Under the pieces are notes generated by a model. It did not search any database and was not told the DNA's origin. It saw only the letters and a list, made by a program, of their open reading frames with translations. Positions 48,855 to 57,036 of a stretch of 64,000 bases of DNA are shown here, piece after piece (position 1 is the stretch's first letter; every line of letters begins with the position of its first letter). The position numbers were made by a program, and so were the translations under genes. The stretch is taken from contig NZ_OY782578.1 of NCBI RefSeq assembly GCF_963677945.1, forward strand, positions 2,199,258 through 2,263,257. The letters run 5' to 3'. Source of the DNA: an uncultured Bacteroides sp. Its GTDB lineage: Bacteria > Bacteroidota > Bacteroidia > Bacteroidales > Bacteroidaceae.

Positions 48855-50321
48855 ATGATTAATGCAAGAAAAACTTATATCGGTACAATAATGGCTGCAG
48901 GATTGTTGCTTGGTGGGAATCCGATGTGGGCAGCACAAAAGAACATTAATAAATTGATATGCGTGAATGACGCCATTCAGAAAGATAATCGTCCGGCTGC
49001 ATCAGAACGCTTGTTTCGTTCGCAAGCAGTGGAAAATGAAATAGTCCGCATCCGGCAACTACTTAAAAATGTCAAACTTGCATGGATGTTTACCAATTGC
49101 TTCCCGAATACTATTGACACCACGGTGCATTATCGTACGGATGAAAATGGTAATCCGGATACTTTTGTATATACAGGTGACATTCATGCCATGTGGCTTC
49201 GGGATTCAGGTGCTCAGGTGTGGCCTTATGTGCAGTTAGCTAATTCTGACCCTGAGCTGAAGAAAATGTTGTCGGGAGTTATAAGACGCCAATTTAAATG
49301 TATCAATATTGATTCTTACGCCAATGCATTCAATGACGGTGCCATTCCTGACGGACATTGGATGACGGATTTGACTGAAATGAAACCGCAATTGCATGAA
49401 CGTAAATGGGAGATAGATTCTCTTTGTTATCCTTTACGTTTGGCGTATCATTATTGGAAGACTACAGGTGACAGCAGTATATTTGATGAAGAATGGGTAA
49501 TGGCTATTACTAATATTCTGAAAACTTTTAAAGAACAGCAACGCAAAGGTGCTGTCGGACCTTATAAATTCCAACGTAAAACTGAACGTGCACTCGATAC
49601 CCTTAACAACGACGGGCTTGGCGCACCTGTTAAACCCATAGGACTGATAGTGTCATGCTTCAGACCATCAGATGATGCCACAACTCTTCAATACTTGGTA
49701 CCTTCCAATTTCTTTGCTGTATCATCTCTTCGTAAGGCTGCTGAAATTTTAGATGCGGTAAATAAAAAGCCTGTTATTGCCAAAGAATGTAAAGAATTGG
49801 CAAAAGAAGTGGAAACAGCTTTAAAGAAATATGCAGTTTACAACCATCCTAAATATGGCAAAATATATGCTTTTGAAGTTGATGGTTTTGGCAACCATTT
49901 GCTTATGGATGATGCGAATGTTCCTAGTTTGTTAGCGATGCCTTATCTTGGAGATATGAATGAAAGTGATCCTGTTTACAAAAATACGCGTCGTTTTGTA
50001 TGGAGTGAAGATAACCCATATTTTTTAAAAGGTAAAGCAGGAGAGGGGATTGGCGGACCGCACGTAGGATATGATATGGTATGGCCTATGAGTATTATGA
50101 TGAAAGCATTCACCAGCAAAGATGACAAGGAAATAAAAACTTGCATCAAAATGTTGATGGATACTGAGGCGGGAACAGGTTTCATGCATGAATCTTTCCA
50201 TAAGGATAATGCCAAGAACTTTACAAGAAAATGGTTTGCTTGGCAGAATACGTTATTCGGGGAATTAATCCTGAAATTGGTGAATGAAGGGAAAGTAGAT
50301 CTACTGAATAGTATTAAGTAA
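48855..50321 (+). CDS. GH125 exo-alpha-1,6-mannosidase
   Basis: Exported 488-residue GH125 enzyme, predicted to remove terminal alpha-1,6-linked mannose by inversion. A signal peptide (about 1-29, ending MWAAQ) precedes a single (alpha/alpha)6 barrel: TDENGNPDTFVYTGDIHAMW, LRDSGAQVWPYVQLA, FNDGAIPDGHWMTDL, CFRPSDDATTLQYLVPSNF and GFMHESFHKDNAKNFTRKWF. It begins 3 bp after GH92 and follows GH76 in the operon. GH76, GH92 and GH125 together are the standard enzyme set for yeast-like alpha-mannan. Confidence 0.95.
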   Translation: MINARKTYIGTIMAAGLLLGGNPMWAAQKNINKLICVNDAIQKDNRPAASERLFRSQAVENEIVRIRQLLKNVKLAWMFTNCFPNTIDTTVHYRTDENGNPDTFVYTGDIHAMWLRDSGAQVWPYVQLANSDPELKKMLSGVIRRQFKCINIDSYANAFNDGAIPDGHWMTDLTEMKPQLHERKWEIDSLCYPLRLAYHYWKTTGDSSIFDEEWVMAITNILKTFKEQQRKGAVGPYKFQRKTERALDTLNNDGLGAPVKPIGLIVSCFRPSDDATTLQYLVPSNFFAVSSLRKAAEILDAVNKKPVIAKECKELAKEVETALKKYAVYNHPKYGKIYAFEVDGFGNHLLMDDANVPSLLAMPYLGDMNESDPVYKNTRRFVWSEDNPYFLKGKAGEGIGGPHVGYDMVWPMSIMMKAFTSKDDKEIKTCIKMLMDTEAGTGFMHESFHKDNAKNFTRKWFAWQNTLFGELILKLVNEGKVDLLNSIK

Positions 50322-50351
50322 TTATTGACACATTTATAATAAATACATATC

Positions 50352-51482
50352 ATGAAAAAAATGACTATATTGGGTCTGTCGCTGCTTTTAATTAGTGCCT
50401 GTACTTCTAAAGAAATAAAAATGACTGAATCAGGATTATTGAAAAATAATTTCCAGACCGAGGTCAATGGTAAGAAAACAGATTTGTATGTACTTCGCAA
50501 CAAGAATAATATGGAGGTTTGCGTAACGAATTTTGGCGGTCGTATTGTATCTGTAATGGTACCTGATAAGAATGGAAAGATGCAAGATGTGGTTTTGGGA
50601 TTTGACTCTATTCAAGATTACATTACCAAACCATCTGATTTTGGTGCAAGCATCGGGCGATATGCTAACCGCATAAATCAAGGGCGTTTCACTTTGGATG
50701 GAGTGGAATATCAGTTGCCTCGCAATAATTACGGACATTGCCTGCACGGAGGTCCGCAAGGATTCCAGTATCGTGTGTTTGACGCAAAGCAGACCGACGA
50801 GCAGCATTTGGAACTTACCTATTTTGCAGAGGATGGAGAAGAAGGTTTTCCAGGAAATATCACTTGCAAGGTTTTTATGAACCTTACAGATGAGAATGCT
50901 ATTGATATAAGTTATGAAGCGGAAACTGATAAACCTACAATTGTGAACATGACAAACCATTCTTATTTTAATCTGGACGGAGATGCGGTAAGTAACTCCG
51001 AGCATTTATTAACCCTAAATGCTGATTATTATACACCTGTTGACAGTACATTTATGACAAGCGGTAAAATAGCAAGTGTAGAGGATACGCCTATGGATTT
51101 CCGTAAACCAACTCCTGTAGGCAAACATATTAATGAGTTTGACTTTATACAATTAAAGAATGGAAATGGCTATGATCACAATTGGGTTCTGAATACTAAA
51201 GGTGATATTAAGAGTAAATGTGCTTCACTTAAATCTACAAAAACAGGAATTGTCTTAGATGTATATACTAATGAACCTGGTATCCAGATGTATGCAGGCA
51301 ATTTTCTTAATGGCACATTAAAAGGTAAAAAAGGTAGAACCTATAACCAACGTGCTTCTGTATGCTTGGAGACACAAAAATACCCTGATACTCCAAACAA
51401 ACCGGAATGGCCTTCAGCAACATTGCGTCCTGGAGAGAAATACAACAGTCGTTGCATATTCAAATTCTCTGTTGAAAAATAA
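50352..51482 (+). CDS. Aldose 1-epimerase (mutarotase), lipoprotein
   Basis: Predicted lipoprotein (LLISACTSKE, Cys about residue 17) of the galactose mutarotase family, 376 residues. It interconverts alpha and beta anomers of free aldoses. The family residues are in place: GRYANRINQGRF, NNYGHCLHGGPQGF with the catalytic His, MTNHSYFNLDG, and NEPGIQMYAGNFLNG ahead of SVCLETQKYPD with the catalytic Glu. An exported mutarotase inside a PUL would speed use of sugars released by inverting enzymes such as GH92 and GH125. The name galM is avoided because the in vivo sugar may be mannose or galactose. Confidence 0.92.
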   Translation: MKKMTILGLSLLLISACTSKEIKMTESGLLKNNFQTEVNGKKTDLYVLRNKNNMEVCVTNFGGRIVSVMVPDKNGKMQDVVLGFDSIQDYITKPSDFGASIGRYANRINQGRFTLDGVEYQLPRNNYGHCLHGGPQGFQYRVFDAKQTDEQHLELTYFAEDGEEGFPGNITCKVFMNLTDENAIDISYEAETDKPTIVNMTNHSYFNLDGDAVSNSEHLLTLNADYYTPVDSTFMTSGKIASVEDTPMDFRKPTPVGKHINEFDFIQLKNGNGYDHNWVLNTKGDIKSKCASLKSTKTGIVLDVYTNEPGIQMYAGNFLNGTLKGKKGRTYNQRASVCLETQKYPDTPNKPEWPSATLRPGEKYNSRCIFKFSVEK

Positions 51483-51506
51483 AGATTCAGAAGTATTTTT
51501 ATTCTT

Positions 51507-51549
51507 ACGAAGACAATGGCGTAATATCTGTTGTCCCCATTGCCTTCGT
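51507..51549 (+). other. Intra-operon hairpin between mutarotase and DUF1680 genes
   Basis: ACGAAGACAATGG at 51507-51519 pairs with CCATTGCCTTCGT at 51537-51549 (13 bp with one mismatch, 17-nt loop) and is followed by TTCTTTAAC. It could be a leaky terminator or an mRNA-stability element that lowers expression of the last three genes. Confidence 0.55.
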
Positions 51550-51594
51550 TTCTTTAACTATTAAGATAAATCTATAAATAATAAGTTTAATAAA

Positions 51595-53658
51595 ATGAAG
51601 AAACTGTATTCCCGATTAGGCATGGTTGGTGGAGTTGTCGCTATCGGACTGCTTACTGCCGCTTTCACCACTCGTTCTTCTTCACAGCAAAATATAACCG
51701 TGGTTGATCGTCCCGACATAAAAGTTACTAATGTAAACTATATAGGCTATCGCGCACCGCTCAAACCGTTGAATTTCATTAAATTACCTGTGGGAAGCGT
51801 GCAGCCGGAAGGATGGGTAAGAAAATATCTGGAAAAACAGCGCGACGGACTGACCGGTCATTTGGGAGAAATAAGCGCATGGCTTGAAAAAGAGAACAAT
51901 GCATGGCTTACTACAGGAGGTGACCATGGCTGGGAAGAAGTGCCATATTGGCTCAAAGGATACGGTAACCTGGCCTATATACTTAATGATAAAAAGATGA
52001 TAGCCGAAACAAAAATATGGATAGAGGGAGCTTTTGCCAGCTGTCAACCAGACGGGTATTTCGGTCCGATAAATGAACGCAACGGAAAACGCGAATTGTG
52101 GGCTCAGATGATTATGTTGTGGTGTCTTCAATCTTATTATGAATATTCGCATGACCAGCGTGTCATTGAACTCATGACGAATTACTTTAAATGGCAAATG
52201 ACTGTGCCCGACGATAAACTGCTGAAAGATTATTGGGAAAACAGTCGCGGAGGGGATAATATGATAAGCATTTATTGGCTTTATAACCATACGGGAGATA
52301 AATTCCTGCTTGAATTGGCGGAGAAAATTCATCGCAACACTGCCGACTGGACACAGCCTACTTCATTGCCTAACTGGCACAATGTAAACATTGCTCAATG
52401 TTTCCGTGAGCCTGCCACATATTATATGCTCACGGGAGATTCAGCCATGCTTAAGGCTTCTTATAATGTGCATCATTTAATCCGCCGCACATTCGGTCAG
52501 GTGCCTGGAGGTATGTTTGGAGCGGATGAAAATGCACGCATGGGATATATCGACCCTCGCCAAGGGGTGGAGACTTGTGGTTTAGTGGAACAGATGGCTT
52601 CGGATGAACTGATGCTGTGCATGACAGGAGATCCTCTTTGGGCGGAACATTGTGAAGAGGTTGCGTTTAATATGTATCCTGCTGCCGTAATGCCCGATTT
52701 CAAAGCTTTGCGCTATATTACAAGTCCAAATCAAACGGTGAGCGACTCAAAGAACCATCATCCGGGCATAGACAACAGAGGCCCTTTTCTTTCAATGAAC
52801 CCCTTCAGTAGTCGTTGCTGTCAGCACAATCATGCTCAAGGCTGGCCTTATTTTGCAGAACATCTGATTCTTGCCACCTCGGACAACGGTATTGCCGCCG
52901 CTATATATTCGGCATGTAAGGCAACGGTTAAAGTTGGCAATGGAAAAGAGATAGTACTTCATGAGCAGACCAATTATCCTTTCGAGGAAGACATAACTTT
53001 CACTGTATCTGCAAAAGAAAATGTTGAGTTTCCTCTATATTTACGTATTCCATCATGGAGCGAAGGTGCGGAAGTACGTATAAACGGCAAGAAAGCGAAT
53101 GTCAAGTTGACTAATGGAAAATACGTTTGTATTGAGCGAGAATGGAAAGACGGAGATAAAGTGTTGCTAAATCTTCCAATGTCTCTGTCTTTGCATACTT
53201 GGCAAGTAAATAAGAACAGTGTTAGTGTGGATTACGGACCATTAACCCTGTCATTAAAAATAGATGAACGATATGTACAGAAGGATAGTCGTGAAACTGC
53301 CATTGGCGATTCTAAGTGGCAGAAAGGTGCTGATTCCAGAAAATGGCCTACTACTGAGATTTATGCAAACAGTTCATGGAACATTTCATTAGTTCTTGAT
53401 AAGAAAGATGCATTGAGGAATTTCAAAGTCATTCATAAAGCATGGCCTGTAGATAATTTTCCATTCACTGTAGAAAACGTACCTTTGGAAGTTAAGGCTA
53501 CAGGACGTCAAGTGCCAAGCTGGAAGATTGATGCTACAGGATTGTGTGGAGTATTACCAGAAGAAAATGCTGTAAAGAAAGGAAAGGAAGATATTACATT
53601 GATTCCCATGGGAGCGGCACGACTCAGAATAGCTGCTTTCCCTAATACAAAAGAATAA
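51595..53658 (+). CDS. DUF1680 (GH127-superfamily) protein
   Basis: Exported 687-residue protein of the DUF1680 superfamily, from a different branch than the protein at 3149. An N-terminal hydrophobic segment (about 8-27) is followed by the (alpha/alpha)6 barrel (about 50-450; LKGYGNLAYILND, SRGGDNMISIYWLYN) and C-terminal beta domains. The zinc-thiolate residues known for beta-L-arabinofuranosidases are present: Glu326 and Cys328 in VETCGLVEQM, and Cys408-Cys409 in SRCCQHNHAQGW. The CC context (CCQHN instead of WCCVGSG) differs, so the sugar may not be beta-L-arabinose. It sits in the alpha-mannan operon after the mutarotase. Confidence 0.85.
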   Translation: MKKLYSRLGMVGGVVAIGLLTAAFTTRSSSQQNITVVDRPDIKVTNVNYIGYRAPLKPLNFIKLPVGSVQPEGWVRKYLEKQRDGLTGHLGEISAWLEKENNAWLTTGGDHGWEEVPYWLKGYGNLAYILNDKKMIAETKIWIEGAFASCQPDGYFGPINERNGKRELWAQMIMLWCLQSYYEYSHDQRVIELMTNYFKWQMTVPDDKLLKDYWENSRGGDNMISIYWLYNHTGDKFLLELAEKIHRNTADWTQPTSLPNWHNVNIAQCFREPATYYMLTGDSAMLKASYNVHHLIRRTFGQVPGGMFGADENARMGYIDPRQGVETCGLVEQMASDELMLCMTGDPLWAEHCEEVAFNMYPAAVMPDFKALRYITSPNQTVSDSKNHHPGIDNRGPFLSMNPFSSRCCQHNHAQGWPYFAEHLILATSDNGIAAAIYSACKATVKVGNGKEIVLHEQTNYPFEEDITFTVSAKENVEFPLYLRIPSWSEGAEVRINGKKANVKLTNGKYVCIEREWKDGDKVLLNLPMSLSLHTWQVNKNSVSVDYGPLTLSLKIDERYVQKDSRETAIGDSKWQKGADSRKWPTTEIYANSSWNISLVLDKKDALRNFKVIHKAWPVDNFPFTVENVPLEVKATGRQVPSWKIDATGLCGVLPEENAVKKGKEDITLIPMGAARLRIAAFPNTKE

Positions 53659-53692
53659 TAAAATTATAACTATGAACTAATAAGAAAGCACC

Positions 53693-54895
53693 ATGATAAA
53701 AACATTCTTATTTTGTACAGGTCTTTTATGTGCAATTTCGTTAAATTGCGCAACATTGAATAAGGAAAAACACAGAAATCCTAATTTTGATAGAGCGGCA
53801 ATAACTTTGGAAAGTATGTATAATAATTATCAGATACACAACAGCTGCTTATTACGTGAAACTTATCCTATTGATATAAATTATTCTGCTGATTATCTGG
53901 TTTCTGAAGAATCTAATAATACGCCTAATAAATATTCTTATCTCTGGCCTTATTCAGGAACCTTTACCGCTGTTAATACAATATTTGAAGCAAGTGATTT
54001 TTCTCAGGTATACAAAAAAACTCTTGAAAAAAGAGTTTTACCCGGTCTTGAAAAATATCTGGATACTAAAAGAAATCCTACTGCTTATTCATCATATATA
54101 ACTTCCGACTCTAAGAGTGACAGGTTTTATGATGATAATATATGGATTGGCATAGATTTCTTGGATATATATTTTCTTACACACGAAAATAAATATCTGA
54201 GTAAAGCCAAAATGATTTGGAATTTCATTCAAAGCGGTACAGATGAAAAATTAGGTGGCGGAATTTATTGGTGTGAACAAAAAAAGGAATCAAAGAATAC
54301 TTGTTCTAATGCACCAGGTGCTGTATATGCGCTTAAACTTTTCCAAGCTACTGATGACAGCACTTTCTTAATGCAAGGTAAAAAGCTTTATGAGTGGACA
54401 AAAAAGAATCTGCAAGATACTGAGGATTATCTTTACTTTGATAATATCAATTTAGATAAGATAATAGGAAAAGCTAAATTTGCTTATAATAGTGGACAGA
54501 TGATGCAAGCCGCTTCTATATTGTATAAGTTAACAAAAAATTCTGAATATTTGTTTGATGCTCAAAACATAGCGAAAGGATGTTCTAATTTTTTCTTTAC
54601 CAAGTTCGTCACTCCTTCTGGGGAAAAGATTAAGTTAGTAAAAAAAGGAGACGTTTGGTTTTCAGCTGTCATGTTGAGAGGTTTTATTGAACTTTATAAT
54701 ATAGATAAAAACAGAATATATTTAGATGATTTTGATAAGAGTCTTGATTATGCCTGGCAGCATGCCCGAGAAAAAAATGGACTCTTCAATTCTGATTTCT
54801 CCGGAGAAAAAAAAGATGAAAAGAAATGGTTACTGACTCAAGCTGCCATGGTGGAGATGTTTAGTAGGATAGCAGTCGTATTTAAAAATGAATAA
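53693..54895 (+). CDS. GH76 endo-alpha-1,6-mannanase-like protein 2
   Basis: Exported or lipid-anchored GH76 protein (400 residues), less similar to the first copy than expected for a recent duplicate. The catalytic Asp pair is in FYDDNIWIGIDFLDIYFLT (Asp147-Asp148, the same positions as in copy 1). Family blocks GGGIYWCEQ, FAYNSGQMMQAASILYKLTK and WFSAVMLRGFIELY are present. The N-terminus (FLFCTGLLCAISLNCATLNKE) could be a signal peptide or a lipobox. It lies between DUF1680 and GH32. Two different GH76 enzymes suggest cleavage of differently branched backbones or different locations, surface versus periplasm. Confidence 0.85.
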   Translation: MIKTFLFCTGLLCAISLNCATLNKEKHRNPNFDRAAITLESMYNNYQIHNSCLLRETYPIDINYSADYLVSEESNNTPNKYSYLWPYSGTFTAVNTIFEASDFSQVYKKTLEKRVLPGLEKYLDTKRNPTAYSSYITSDSKSDRFYDDNIWIGIDFLDIYFLTHENKYLSKAKMIWNFIQSGTDEKLGGGIYWCEQKKESKNTCSNAPGAVYALKLFQATDDSTFLMQGKKLYEWTKKNLQDTEDYLYFDNINLDKIIGKAKFAYNSGQMMQAASILYKLTKNSEYLFDAQNIAKGCSNFFFTKFVTPSGEKIKLVKKGDVWFSAVMLRGFIELYNIDKNRIYLDDFDKSLDYAWQHAREKNGLFNSDFSGEKKDEKKWLLTQAAMVEMFSRIAVVFKNE

Positions 54896-54897
54896 TA

Positions 54898-56544
54898 ATG
54901 AAAGTGCTTGATAAAACAGTAATCACTATAATTTCTCTTTTATTTTCTAATATGTTTTTAATTGCGGGAGAAATCTCTTTGAAAATAACAAAGAGATATC
55001 TGAATTTTCCTATCTCTCATTCACAGCCAAGAAGAAGGATGGTATTTAAAACTGTTGGTGAATCTGACTTATCAGTAGTGATAAGGTTAGCTCCAGAGGA
55101 TGCGGAATATTGGGTATTCAAAGATATGTTGTCCTTGAAAGGAAAAACAGTAAAGATAAGTTATGATGGTGATGAAAGAGGATTGAATAAAATATATCAG
55201 TCAGATCAGATCGCTGGCCAAGATAGTTTATATAAAGAAAAAAACAGACCTCAGTTTCATTTCACAACACGGAGAGGATGGATTAATGATCCTAACGGTC
55301 TGATATATCATAATGGTGAATATCATTTATTCTATCAACATAATCCATTTGAAAGGGATTGGGAAAATATGCATTGGGGGCATGCTGTAAGTCGCGATTT
55401 AATACATTGGACAGAGTTGCCAGATGCATTGTATCCTGATAAGTTAGGTACTATGTTTTCCGGATCTACCGTAATTGACTATGATAATACGGCTGGCTTT
55501 AATAAAGACAAGACACCAGCGATGGTGGCAATTTATACAGCGGCAAGCTCCGAAAGGCAAGTGCAGTGTGTGGCGTATAGTCTTGATAATGGATGTACCT
55601 TTACTAAATATTCCGGAAATCCGGTTATTGATTCAAAGGAAATGTGGAATAGTGCAGATACGCGTGATCCTAAAGTTTTTTGGTATGCTCCAACAAAACA
55701 TTGGGTAATGGTATTGAATGAACGTGATGGACATTCCATATATACTTCCGTCAATCTTAAGAATTGGAAATATAGAAGTCACGTCACAGGCTTTTGGGAA
55801 TGTCCGGAATTATTTGAATTGCCAGTGGATGGTGATAAGAATAATACAATGTGGGTAATGTATGGTGCTTCCGGCACATATATGTTAGGCTCTTTTAATG
55901 GAGAGGAGTTTAAGCCGGTAGCCGGGAAATACTGTTATACTACTGGTCGTATATATGCGGCACAAACATTCACAAATATTCCATTAGGTGATGGAAGGCG
56001 TATTCAATTAGGGTGGGGGAGAGTTTCGCATACAATGATGCCTTTTAACGGAATGATGTTGTTGCCTACGGAACTTACTTTAAGGACTACCAAGGATGGG
56101 GTTCGTCTTGTCAGTATTCCTGTAAAAGAGACCGAATCTTTGTTCAAATCGGTTGGTCGATGGAATTCTATAACTTCTTCAGATGCAAATCTTAGAATGA
56201 AAGAATTTCAAGATTCGGATTGCCTTCGCATAAAGACTACTATAAAATTATCTCACGCCACTGATGCTGGTTTTAATTTGTTTGGTCAGAATATTATAAG
56301 TTATGACATGAACTCAAATACTTTAAATGACAGGTTTTATTCTCCACAGAATCCTGTCAGCATGGAACTCAATGCTGATATTTATATTGATAGAACTAGT
56401 ATAGAAGTGTTTATTGACGGAGGATTATACTCATATTCAATGGAACGCCGTAGTGACATGAATAATAAGGATGGTTTCCATTTTTGGGGAAATAGGATCG
56501 AAGTGAAGAATCTGGAAATATTTATGGTAAAATCTATATGGTAG
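54898..56544 (+). CDS. GH32 family glycoside hydrolase
   Basis: Exported 548-residue GH32 protein; known members cleave beta-fructofuranosides. A signal peptide (about 1-24) and an N-terminal beta domain of about 90 residues (DUF4980-like) precede the propeller. The three catalytic acids are in canonical motifs: nucleophile Asp131 in RGWINDPNGL, Asp in TRDPKVFWY and acid/base Glu in WECPELFEL. The C-terminal beta-sandwich (about 420-545) ends in FIDGGLYSYSMERR. It begins 2 bp after GH76 copy 2 and is the last gene of the operon. A GH32 in an alpha-mannan operon is unexpected and suggests a furanoside substituent. Confidence 0.93.
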   Translation: MKVLDKTVITIISLLFSNMFLIAGEISLKITKRYLNFPISHSQPRRRMVFKTVGESDLSVVIRLAPEDAEYWVFKDMLSLKGKTVKISYDGDERGLNKIYQSDQIAGQDSLYKEKNRPQFHFTTRRGWINDPNGLIYHNGEYHLFYQHNPFERDWENMHWGHAVSRDLIHWTELPDALYPDKLGTMFSGSTVIDYDNTAGFNKDKTPAMVAIYTAASSERQVQCVAYSLDNGCTFTKYSGNPVIDSKEMWNSADTRDPKVFWYAPTKHWVMVLNERDGHSIYTSVNLKNWKYRSHVTGFWECPELFELPVDGDKNNTMWVMYGASGTYMLGSFNGEEFKPVAGKYCYTTGRIYAAQTFTNIPLGDGRRIQLGWGRVSHTMMPFNGMMLLPTELTLRTTKDGVRLVSIPVKETESLFKSVGRWNSITSSDANLRMKEFQDSDCLRIKTTIKLSHATDAGFNLFGQNIISYDMNSNTLNDRFYSPQNPVSMELNADIYIDRTSIEVFIDGGLYSYSMERRSDMNNKDGFHFWGNRIEVKNLEIFMVKSIW

Positions 56545-57036
56545 AATATAATAGGAAATATTAAATAAGATCTTATCGTGAAAAAATATTATTTTTCCTT
56601 GAAATGAGATATTTACTGATAAGACTTTATTATTGAATTTATTCAACAAAACTAATTTCAAAAATATCAAAGAACGAAGCGGTTCTTGTGAACCAAGTTT
56701 ATTTAATTTTTAATTGTCCACTCTTTAGTGGACAGTAATGTAGTTCTTTTATAAAAAAGAATAAGCAGATATTATGCTCCATCCGGGTGTATACAATTGG
56801 TACACCCGGGTGGAAGGTGAGGGTAGACCCGGGTGTATGAGATAGGTACATCCGGGTGTGCAGAAGAATGTGTCTATTTGAATTAATTATTTAATGTTGA
56901 TCTATCTGTAAAGGCCGGAATTATCTAAAATTTGACTAGGATTATCGATAAATAGAAATGAGAAAGCTAAAAATATCTCATCTTTGTGAATAATTAGTAG
57001 TATAAACGAGAATCTAGTAACAATAAACTAATAAAT
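56545..57036. repeat. 492-bp intergenic region with palindromic array C
   Basis: No gene is seen. CCGGGTG begins at 56783, 56806, 56829 and 56852, exactly 23 bp apart. The consensus around each core is a palindrome close to TACACCCGGGTGTA, and the units are separated by short unrelated spacers. This GC-rich array stands out sharply from the AT-rich flanks. The architecture, with three or four palindromes at a 22-23 bp pitch, matches arrays A and B while the core sequence differs. It lies between the GH32 end of the large PUL and GH51. Confidence 0.85.

Noticed and set aside
50436-51005. Reverse 189-codon frame
   Set aside because: Antisense to the mutarotase gene, which has all family motifs.
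54898-56544. Calling the GH32 gene part of a fructan PUL
   Set aside because: No fructokinase, fructose permease or fructan-type sensor is present, and the gene is tightly linked to GH76 genes.
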